Positions 1 through 5,170 of a stretch of DNA of 5,251 nt are shown piece after piece. Position numbers and translations under genes: made by a program. The notes beneath the pieces are model-generated. The model worked only from the letters and a program-made list of their open reading frames with translations. It did not search any database and was not told where the DNA came from. Each line of letters begins with the position of its first letter. Within the stretch, counting starts at the first letter, position 1. Source of the DNA: Phycisphaerae bacterium (GTDB lineage Bacteria > Planctomycetota > Phycisphaerae > UBA1845); NCBI GenBank assembly GCA_029260155.1, contig JAJDDU010000485.1, positions 1 to 5,251 on the forward strand, in the 5' to 3' direction.

Positions 1-28
1 GATGAACATCGATTCCGATCGACCACAT
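1..28 (-). CDS. IS110-family transposase, N-terminus only (cut by window edge)
   Basis: Reading leftward from an ATG at 28-26, nine codons give MWSIGIDVH before the window ends. A start followed by (I/V)GIDVH is the usual N-terminus of IS110/IS1111-family DEDD transposases, where the Asp is the first catalytic acidic residue of the RuvC-like domain. A strong AAGGAG ribosome binding site lies 7 nt upstream, so the start is well supported. The leader upstream is highly structured, which fits an IS110 element with its noncoding left end before the gene. Only nine residues are visible, so the family call rests on a short motif plus this context. Other proteins with a GIDxx N-terminus, such as actin-like ATPase-fold proteins, cannot be excluded. 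Whether the gene is intact lies outside the window. Confidence 0.5.
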
Positions 29-31
29 GGT

Positions 32-188
32 GAGTCTCCTTCTTGAGGTCCTGGGGCTCCTTGATCGAGGCTACGACCCCCGATCCGAGACCCCGAACGT
101 ACCCAAGGGGAGACTCGCTTCATAGTTTCACGGTTTGGCCGCAGGCTGGTAATCCACGTGCAAAGGAAATCCGCCCAGGCTGTTGGGC
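32..188 (-). ncRNA. Candidate IS110 bridge RNA / structured transposase leader
   Basis: Read on the minus strand, this stretch holds three consecutive stem-loops. SL1 is 188-173: GCCCA pairs with TGGGC around a 6-nt loop. SL2 is about 164-126: AAA/TTT, CACG/CGTG and TGG/CCA helices, with a bulge and a 3-nt asymmetric loop, capped by about 15 nt. SL3 is 116-32, an 85-nt imperfect hairpin. Its helices, in plus coordinates, are 32-39/109-116, 42-45/104-107, 47-49/101-103, 53-56/91-94, 57-59/87-89 and 63-70/78-85, with an open internal loop at 50-52/95-100. The 63-70/78-85 helix is fully paired only as minus-strand RNA, where one pair becomes G-U. IS110 elements are known to encode a bridge RNA made of a 5' stem-loop plus target- and donor-binding loops in a noncoding end, of similar overall size. 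The fold was made by hand, and the transcript ends are unknown. Confidence 0.4.
36..41 (-). promoter_or_regulatory. Ribosome binding site of the IS110-like transposase
   Basis: The minus strand reads AAGGAG, then 7 nt (ACTCACC), then ATG. The GGAG core is also part of an 8-bp perfect inverted repeat with 109-116, so it can be hidden in a stem in the leader RNA. Confidence 0.65.
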
Positions 189-285
189 AAGCTGCGATAT
201 CGACGCCTAACTTGGACCCACCGTAGCAGTCCCCGACCGCTGGCTCTATTAAGGAGACCAAGTCCGGGGTCGAAGGACGGTTGCG
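189..285. other. Non-coding junction between the IS110-like leader and the IS21 relic
   Basis: No gene is visible. The stretch contains a CGATATCG palindrome (195-202) and the string AACTTGGACCCACC (209-222), which resembles repeats I associate from memory with the ends of some IS21-family elements. It ends with GAAGGA (272-277), placed 8 nt before the GTG of the istA relic. It may be the left end of the decayed IS21 element, but I cannot fix either element boundary because no terminal repeat partner lies in the window. Confidence 0.3.
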
Positions 286-496
286 GTGGAGCCGTACGGA
301 CGAGTTCGCGGGGCTGATCGGGGCGGGAAGCACTCGGCCCATCGCCCGGACGCTGAATTACTCCCAGCGTAGCGCATGGGAGATCCTGGCCAACCCCAGC
401 CCAGCCCTGACACGCGCCAAAGGGACCGGTCGGCGCCGAAGCTGGATCCGCTCAAGCCGGACATCGACGAGATCCTCGATCTTGCCGTCGAGATGC
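286..496 (+). pseudogene. istA: Relic of IS21-family transposase istA, N-terminal part, frameshifted
   Basis: Three pieces in alternating frames together give a recognisable IstA N-terminus. Frame 1 from GTG 286 reads VEPYGRVRGADRGGKHS. Frame 2 from about 335 reads RPIARTLNYSQRSAWEIL and then ANPSPALTRAK. Frame 1 again from about 421 reads RDRSAPKLDPLKPDIDEIL. This follows the usual IstA order: a Y-G-R-(I/V)-R start, the IAR...-S-R-...-IL helix-turn-helix, an ANP-P linker, then a PKL-P-K--ID-IL segment leading to the DDE catalytic domain. The two shifts near 333 and 420 cancel each other. The similarity ends around 480-496, before any catalytic residue, and no istB follows. The gene is dead: truncated and doubly frameshifted. 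An SD-like GAAGGA precedes the GTG by 8 nt. The family call comes from remembered motifs, not from an alignment. Confidence 0.6.
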
Positions 497-527
497 TAAC
501 AACTAAAGGCGCTCTGACCCCATATAG

Positions 528-2063
528 CTAAGGTAGCGGGCCGGTGAAATCGTCCTGAAACGCGCTGAAGTCGACAAGGTCTACGTCACCGTCGTCGTCG
601 GCGTCGAAGTCGCCGCAGGAGCCGACATTCAGCGTGACGTATTGCGCGGTCTGATGTGGATCATCACAGTTCACGACGACGCCGTCCGACGCGATCAGTC
701 GCAGCACGTACGCGCAGGCAGGCAGCGTGGACGTGTCCCAATTGGCCAGCGGGGAGCCGAAGACGTTGGCAGTGCCCGAACTCAACGTCTGCCAGCCTGC
801 GATGTTTCCGCCGGCCACCTGAAGCGTCCACCCGTTCAGGTTCGCGTCCGTCACCGTGCCGACGATCTGCACGATGCCTTCCACGTAGGCGCAGTTGAGC
901 GGATTGGCGATGTTCACGGTCGGCGGCGTGTTGTCGACGACGATCGTGTGGACCAGCTCGCTCGTGTTCCCGCAGGTGGTTTGGCCGGCCAACTTCACCT
1001 CGTAGTCGCCGTCCGGCACGCCCGTGGAATCCCACGCACTCAGTGGGTTGTTGATGACCGAGCCGTTGAAGACCCCGTCGCCGATCGGCGAGAAGCCGCC
1101 GCCGCCGGCGGGACGGTAGCCGAGCGTGTAGTGATCGAAGCAGAGATTGTCCCACGCCGTGCCGTCGAAACACACGGTCCCGCCGTAAACGCTGCCATGC
1201 GCCGGCGATCCCATGGCGACGGTGTCGAACCCCCCGTCGCGCCAGATGACCTGTACATCGGTGACCGCCTTGCCGCAGGCGTTGACCGCGGTCAGACGCA
1301 GGAAGTAGTAGCCTTGCGCCAACCCAGCGGCGTTCCAATTGCCGAGCACGCCGCCGATTACCGGTGCCGTGCTCTCGCCGATGAGCGTCCATGCCTCGCC
1401 GTTTACGGGGCGGTACTCAAGCGTGTACTTGCCGAATCCGTCGTCGGGGTCGTCGGCGGTTCCGGTGATCTGGATGTTGTCGCATCCGCAGGAGAAGGAC
1501 GCAGGCGCGGTGAGATCGGCAACGGGCGCAGTCGTGTCACCGGCGCACAACGTCACGTTGACGCCGAGGCACAGGTCGCATGCACTGGCGTTGTCGTTGT
1601 AGGCGGCGACCTCGAAGAGATAGGTTTCGCCCGCGGACACGGGGATGGTGACGGTCCCGCCGAAGAATGAGCAGCCGTTGTCACAGGCCGCCGTCTCCGT
1701 ATCGTCCGTGCAGAGCTCGTCGAGTCGCACCGGGAATTCGCAATCGCCGGAGGACTTCCACGGCTGAATGACCGTGTCGAAGCTGGTCGAAGGATGGCAA
1801 CTATTAAATGTCAGCAGACCGTTGATGGCCGGTGTCACCTGGAACCACACGGCGTGGCCGGGGTTGAGTCCGCAGCTCATCTCGAAACCTCCGGTCGCAT
1901 TCGTAACGTCCATGACGACCGAGTGGATTCCCGGTTGCCCGGAAATGACACGCGGACCACAGGGCGAAATCGCCGGGGGTTCGCCGGGACATTGAGCATA
2001 GGTTGTGACGCCGAATGCCAAGAAGGCGACCCCAAAAAGCGCTATGAGCCTAAACTGTGACAC
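528..2063 (-). CDS. Secreted multidomain beta-sandwich protein with dockerin-like C-terminal tail
   Basis: This is a 511-aa exported protein of unknown function. The GTG start has an AAAGGAG site 8 nt upstream. Residues 1-23 form a signal peptide (a single R in the n-region, hydrophobic core LIALFGVAFLAFGV, likely cleavage after TYA). Residues of about 25-173 resemble a PPC-type (pre-peptidase C-terminal) beta domain, with VWFQVTP, an SFDTVI motif and many cysteines. Three related units of roughly 95 residues follow (about 180-275, 282-376 and 382-480). Each has a GT-x-x-D turn, a YTLEYRP-like strand, a W-(N/D) segment and a G-Y-x-LRL-like strand. The tail 483-511 contains DFDADDDGDVDLVDF, an EF-hand-like Ca-binding loop as in dockerin type I, but only one copy where a true dockerin has two. 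Similar tails close many planctomycete exported proteins. No catalytic motif is visible. A role in the cell envelope, adhesion or carbohydrate binding is inference only. The gene is divergent from the sigma-kinase pair. Confidence 0.85.
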   Translation of the reverse strand: MSQFRLIALFGVAFLAFGVTTYAQCPGEPPAISPCGPRVISGQPGIHSVVMDVTNATGGFEMSCGLNPGHAVWFQVTPAINGLLTFNSCHPSTSFDTVIQPWKSSGDCEFPVRLDELCTDDTETAACDNGCSFFGGTVTIPVSAGETYLFEVAAYNDNASACDLCLGVNVTLCAGDTTAPVADLTAPASFSCGCDNIQITGTADDPDDGFGKYTLEYRPVNGEAWTLIGESTAPVIGGVLGNWNAAGLAQGYYFLRLTAVNACGKAVTDVQVIWRDGGFDTVAMGSPAHGSVYGGTVCFDGTAWDNLCFDHYTLGYRPAGGGGFSPIGDGVFNGSVINNPLSAWDSTGVPDGDYEVKLAGQTTCGNTSELVHTIVVDNTPPTVNIANPLNCAYVEGIVQIVGTVTDANLNGWTLQVAGGNIAGWQTLSSGTANVFGSPLANWDTSTLPACAYVLRLIASDGVVVNCDDPHQTAQYVTLNVGSCGDFDADDDGDVDLVDFSAFQDDFTGPLP

Positions 2064-2071
2064 GGTCGATT

Positions 2072-2078
2072 CTCCTTT
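2072..2078 (-). promoter_or_regulatory. Ribosome binding site of the secreted protein
   Basis: The minus strand reads AAAGGAG, then 8 nt, then GTG (2063-2061). This supports the non-ATG start, which in turn gives a complete signal peptide. Confidence 0.7.
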
Positions 2079-2096
2079 ACGCTGATCTTCTCAATC

Positions 2097-2151
2097 CGCC
2101 TTCGCGTGCCGTAGGACGGGCCGAACGCGCCTTCGTGTGGTCCGTATAACG
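2097..2151. repeat. Imperfect direct repeat in the divergent promoter region
   Basis: CGCCTTCGCGTG (2097-2108) recurs as CGCCTTCGTGTG (2128-2139), with one mismatch. The likeness continues after a 2-nt insertion: CCGTAGGACG (2109-2118) against CCGTATAACG (2142-2151). The two copies start 31 bp apart, close to three helical turns, so a protein could bind both on one face of the DNA. The repeat lies between two divergent genes, upstream of the candidate sigma-operon promoter. It could be an operator or activator site, or only a chance duplication. Confidence 0.45.
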
Positions 2152-2200
2152 CCACAATTACACACTGCACGTCTGGCCATGCACATAGTACGCGACGTTC

Positions 2201-2209
2201 TGGTACAAT
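2201..2209 (+). promoter_or_regulatory. Candidate extended -10 promoter for the sigma-kinase operon
   Basis: TGGTACAAT fits an extended -10 element (TGn followed by TACAAT, which matches TATAAT at 5 of 6 positions). It would start transcription near 2216, about 30 nt before the GTG start of the sigma gene. No convincing -35 is seen 16-18 bp upstream (GCACAT at 2181-2186), which an extended -10 can tolerate. Autoregulation by the encoded ECF factor is possible but cannot be read from the sequence. Confidence 0.4.
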
Positions 2210-2235
2210 TCCCATCAGGGAATAGACATTTTTCG

Positions 2236-2240
2236 AAAGG
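2236..2240 (+). promoter_or_regulatory. Ribosome binding site of the sigma factor
   Basis: AAAGG stands 7 nt before GTG 2248. An in-frame TAA at 2242-2244 rules out any longer start, so this GTG is the earliest possible one. The site overlaps the small palindrome TTTCGAAA (2231-2238). Confidence 0.6.
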
Positions 2241-2247
2241 TTAATCG

Positions 2248-2859
2248 GTGGAACGTGGTCCGGAAGACATCACGCGACTCCTGGCGGAGGTCGGCGCGGG
2301 GGAAGCCCGCGCCGTCGACGCGCTGCTTCCGCTGGTCTATGAGGAATTGCGGTCCTTGGCCCAGGATATGCTACGCGGGGAGCGGCAGGGGCACACGCTG
2401 CAGCCGACGGCGCTGGTTCACGAAGCGTACCTTAAGCTGGTTGGGCAGACGCGGGTGGAGTGGCGAAACCGGGCGCATTTCTTCGCGGTGGCGGGTCAAG
2501 CGATTCGCCGCATCCTGGTCGACCACGCGCGAACGCGGAAGCGGACCAAACGCGGCGCGGACCGCCAGCGCGTGGTGTTGAGCGACGATCTGGTCTCGGC
2601 GTTCGATCGTTCGGTTGATCTCTTGGCGCTGGACGAATGCCTGGCGGAATTGGGCGACTCCCATCCGGAATTGGCTCAGATGGTGGAGATGCGATTCTTC
2701 GCGGGGCTGACGATCGAGGAGACGGCCGGCGTGCTGGGGACATCGACGAGCACGGTCGAACGCGACTGGCGATTCACACGGGCGAAGCTCCATGAGAAAC
2801 TCGTGGACAGCACGGCTTCGGGGGCTGGCGACGATGATCGACCGCACACAACGCACTAG
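2248..2859 (+). CDS. ECF-type RNA polymerase sigma-70 factor (planctomycete/acidobacterial subfamily)
   Basis: This 203-aa sigma factor would direct RNA polymerase to a dedicated promoter set in the cytoplasm. Region 2 covers about residues 20-96 and contains LQPTALVHEAYLKL (51-64), then W72 and NRAHFFAVAGQAIRRILVDH (74-93), the hallmark of the large sigma subfamily expanded in Planctomycetes and Acidobacteria. A basic linker follows (RKRTKRGADRQR, 97-108). Region 4 covers about 128-185, with the helix-turn-helix LTIEETAGVLGTSTSTVERD (154-173) that would read the -35 element. Where most ECF factors have an acidic DAED-like stretch before the (V)QE helix, this protein has QPTA (52-55), including Thr54. 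No anti-sigma gene is present; the next gene is a kinase that overlaps it by 26 bp, which suggests control by phosphorylation. Length is normal and no damage is seen. The family call is firm. The mode of control is inferred. Confidence 0.93.
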   Translation: MERGPEDITRLLAEVGAGEARAVDALLPLVYEELRSLAQDMLRGERQGHTLQPTALVHEAYLKLVGQTRVEWRNRAHFFAVAGQAIRRILVDHARTRKRTKRGADRQRVVLSDDLVSAFDRSVDLLALDECLAELGDSHPELAQMVEMRFFAGLTIEETAGVLGTSTSTVERDWRFTRAKLHEKLVDSTASGAGDDDRPHTTH

Positions 2860-5119
2860 AGAGCTCTTTGAAGCGGCGGTGGCGCTCAGCCCAGCGGATC
2901 GCGGGGCGTACTTGGACCGCGCGTGCGGCGGCGACCCGTCGCTGCGCGCCGAGGTCGAGCGGGTACTGGCTGCGGATGCAGCTGCCACCGGTTTTCTGGA
3001 ATCGCCTATACCGCATGCTGCGTCGGTCAGCGATCCGTTGATCGGCCGTCGCATCGGGCGTTTTCGCATCAAGCGTTGCATTGGCAGCGGCGGCATGGGA
3101 ACGGTCTACGAGGCGATCCAGGATCAGCCGGAGCGGTCGGTGGCGCTGAAAGTGCTGCGTGCGGACCGCGTTCGGGCGGAGGCGATCACCCGGTTCGCGC
3201 ACGAATCGGAGATTCTGGCCCGCTTGCAGCACGCAGGCGTCGCACAGATTTACGAGGCGGGGACGTACGCGGAAGGTGGAGTGTCGTTGCCCTATTTCGC
3301 GATGGAGTACCTTCCGGACGCACTGCCCATTACGCGGTTCGCGTCCGATCGAAGCGCGACTCTTCCGGAAACATTGGAGCTGTTCGCACGGGCGTGCGCT
3401 GCCGTGCAATACGGACACCAGCGGGGCGTAATTCATCGGGATTTGAAACCAGCGAACATCTTGGTTGTCGAGGAGGAAACGGCGCCGGGGCGCGGAACGG
3501 GGTGCTCTGCTGCCCAGCCGAAGATCATCGACTTCGGCGTAGCGCGGGTGACGCGAACGGGCGCGGAAATCACGTCGACGCAGACGGAGCCGGGAACGTA
3601 TGTTGGGACGCTGACCTACATGAGCCCCGAGCAGTGCATGCCGGACGCGGATCTGGATACGCGAAGCGATGTGTACTCGTTGGGCGTGGTGCTCTTTCAA
3701 ATGCTGACGGGGGAGATGCCGTACGATGTGTCGGGCGTCCCGCCGTTTGAGATTCCGCGGTTGGTGCGGGAGATCGAACCGCGCCGGCCATCAGAGGTTA
3801 ATCGCCGGCTGCGCGGGGACTTGGAGACGATTATCCTGACAGCGCTGGAGAAGGATCGGGAGCGGCGCTATCAAACGGTGGCGGCGCTCGAAGGCGATAT
3901 CCGGCGGTTCCTCAAGGGCGATGCGATTGAAGCCAAGGCGGATCGTCGCTGGTACGTCTTGGGTAAGGCGATGTATCGCCATCGGGCGGCGGTGGGTGCT
4001 GCTGCGGTCGTGCTTGTCGCGTCGGTGGCGGCATCGCTCGTTTCGACGAACTTCTGGCGTCAATCGGAGCGGGACCGCAGCCGTCTGACGACGGTAGTAA
4101 CGGAGTTGGAACTGCAACAAGCAGAGACGGCTGAGGCGCTGGAGCGGGCGACGCAATCGGAACGGCTGGCCGGGGATCGGCTTGGCGAAATGACGACCTT
4201 CGCTCGGGACAAGCTGGCGGAGCTACGCGAATCGTTGGGTCCAGAGCACGATATGACACTCAAGTCGATGTATGACTTGAGCATGCTGCTGAAGCGTCAC
4301 GGGGCACTGGCGGAGGTCGAAGCGATCGCCCGCGAGGCACTTGAGATTTACGAGGAGCGTTTCGGTCGGGAACATGTGACCACGCTTCGGATCATGGGCG
4401 GTCTTGCGTCCAATCTCCAGGACCAGGACAAGTTTGAGGAGGCGGAGTCGCTCTTGCGGGAATGTCTCGATACGCGACGCCGGGTGTTGGGCGAGGACGA
4501 TCGCGCGACGCTGGTGAGCATGAACAACTACGGTCTGTTTCTGAATCGTGTCGACCGACCGGCCGAAGCCGAAACGGTGCTGAGGGAGTGCCTGGGTCAC
4601 CGTCGACGTGTTTTCGGGGAATCACACCCGAGCACACTGAGCACCATGAACAACCTGGCGAACAGTTACATGGACCAAGGCGATTTTGACAAAGCCGTTG
4701 GTGTGTATCGTCAGGTGTTGGACGCGCGGATGGAGCTTTTGGGTCCTCTGGACACGAAGACAATGATATCCACGCACAATCTGGGGCAGTTGTATCGCAG
4801 ATTCGATCGGCCGGCCGAAGGGGAGCCGTACTTGCGGGAGGCATATGACGCGGCGCGGCGCGTGCTGCCGGAGGGGCATTGGCATACGGCGTTGTACGCG
4901 AGCCATCTGGGACGGTGCCTCTTTGCGATGAAACGATTCGACGAGGCCGAAGCGTACCTCTTGGAGGGGTATGACGGACTGCGTCGCGCGCTGGGAGACG
5001 ATCACGGAAGGACGCGGACTTCGCTGGCAGCGTTGATCAAATGCTACGAAGCGCTTGAGCATGCGGACCTGGCCGTTCGTTACAGACGGTTAATGGCCGC
5101 TTCCGAACCCAGGCGGTAG
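2834..5119 (+). CDS. Membrane-anchored Ser/Thr protein kinase (PknB type) with C-terminal TPR array
   Basis: The protein has 761 residues. The ATG at 2834 is preferred over the in-frame ATG at 2792, because related kinases begin close to RTRELFEAAVALSPADR; neither start has a strong SD, and coupling to the sigma gene fits 2834. Residues of about 5-60 form the N-terminal segment common in these kinases (ELF--A--L-P--R--YLD--C--DP-LR-EVE-LL-AD). The kinase domain is about 74-360: glycine loop GSGGMG (84-89), VALK with Lys106, helix-C Glu124, HRDLKPAN (201-208, catalytic Asp203, Asn208), DFG (233-235), SPE (264-266) and Asp279. All key residues are present, so it should be active. A short insert (about 213-228) separates HRD and DFG. 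One membrane segment lies at about 385-404, then a charged, probably coiled-coil stretch (about 409-465). From 473 come six TPRs of exactly 42 residues each and a partial seventh (kinesin-light-chain-like). By topology the kinase is cytoplasmic and the TPRs external. The partner sigma factor is the likely substrate (inference). Confidence 0.93.
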   Translation: MIDRTQRTRELFEAAVALSPADRGAYLDRACGGDPSLRAEVERVLAADAAATGFLESPIPHAASVSDPLIGRRIGRFRIKRCIGSGGMGTVYEAIQDQPERSVALKVLRADRVRAEAITRFAHESEILARLQHAGVAQIYEAGTYAEGGVSLPYFAMEYLPDALPITRFASDRSATLPETLELFARACAAVQYGHQRGVIHRDLKPANILVVEEETAPGRGTGCSAAQPKIIDFGVARVTRTGAEITSTQTEPGTYVGTLTYMSPEQCMPDADLDTRSDVYSLGVVLFQMLTGEMPYDVSGVPPFEIPRLVREIEPRRPSEVNRRLRGDLETIILTALEKDRERRYQTVAALEGDIRRFLKGDAIEAKADRRWYVLGKAMYRHRAAVGAAAVVLVASVAASLVSTNFWRQSERDRSRLTTVVTELELQQAETAEALERATQSERLAGDRLGEMTTFARDKLAELRESLGPEHDMTLKSMYDLSMLLKRHGALAEVEAIAREALEIYEERFGREHVTTLRIMGGLASNLQDQDKFEEAESLLRECLDTRRRVLGEDDRATLVSMNNYGLFLNRVDRPAEAETVLRECLGHRRRVFGESHPSTLSTMNNLANSYMDQGDFDKAVGVYRQVLDARMELLGPLDTKTMISTHNLGQLYRRFDRPAEGEPYLREAYDAARRVLPEGHWHTALYASHLGRCLFAMKRFDEAEAYLLEGYDGLRRALGDDHGRTRTSLAALIKCYEALEHADLAVRYRRLMAASEPRR
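4250..5005 (+). repeat. Six in-register 126-bp TPR units inside the kinase gene
   Basis: Residues 473-514, 515-556, 557-598, 599-640, 641-682 and 683-724 are six units of exactly 42 residues with no indel between them. Each carries a pattern like T-x-x-x-x-x-L-x-x-x-x, then a short turn, (F/R)-x-x-A-E-x-x-L-R-E, then a basic stretch and (L/F)-G. The DNA copies have diverged, so this is an old protein repeat, not a recent tandem duplication. A seventh, incomplete unit runs to the stop codon. TPR arrays bind peptides or proteins and here would form the external, sensing half of the kinase. Confidence 0.8.
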
Positions 5120-5151
5120 CTAGTGACCTGCGCCATCGAGAGCACCGTGTA

Positions 5152-5170
5152 AACCCTCACGGGGCGGGTT
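5152..5170 (+). terminator. Weak hairpin after the kinase gene, possible terminator
   Basis: AACCC (5152-5156) pairs with GGGTT (5166-5170) around a 9-nt loop, 33 nt after the kinase stop codon. No T-run follows, so it is not a classical intrinsic terminator. It is listed only because it is the one stem visible between the stop codon and the window end. The rest of 5120-5251 shows no convincing gene. Confidence 0.2.

Noticed and set aside
249..464. Minus-strand 71-codon open frame
   Set aside because: It is antisense to the istA relic, with low-complexity Ser/Arg/Pro sequence and no family resemblance.
281..499. Plus-strand 72-codon open frame taken as an intact small protein
   Set aside because: Only its middle part (from about residue 19 to 47) resembles IstA. 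The ends match IstA in another frame, so it is a piece of a frameshifted pseudogene.
485..527. Terminator after the secreted-protein gene
   Set aside because: No stem followed by a T-run is visible on the minus strand before the istA relic.
642..1670. Long plus-strand open frame (342 codons) opposite the secreted-protein gene
   Set aside because: It lies wholly within the minus-strand gene, has Arg/Val-rich sequence with no domain, and is explained by GC-rich codon use on the other strand.
2140..2200. -10-like strings on the minus strand (TTATAC, TACTAT) as a promoter of the secreted-protein gene
   Set aside because: None has a -35 at an acceptable spacing, and such strings are expected by chance in this stretch.
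2774..3700. Minus-strand open frame of 308 codons opposite the kinase gene
   Set aside because: It is an Arg-rich antisense shadow of a clear kinase domain, with no recognisable motif.
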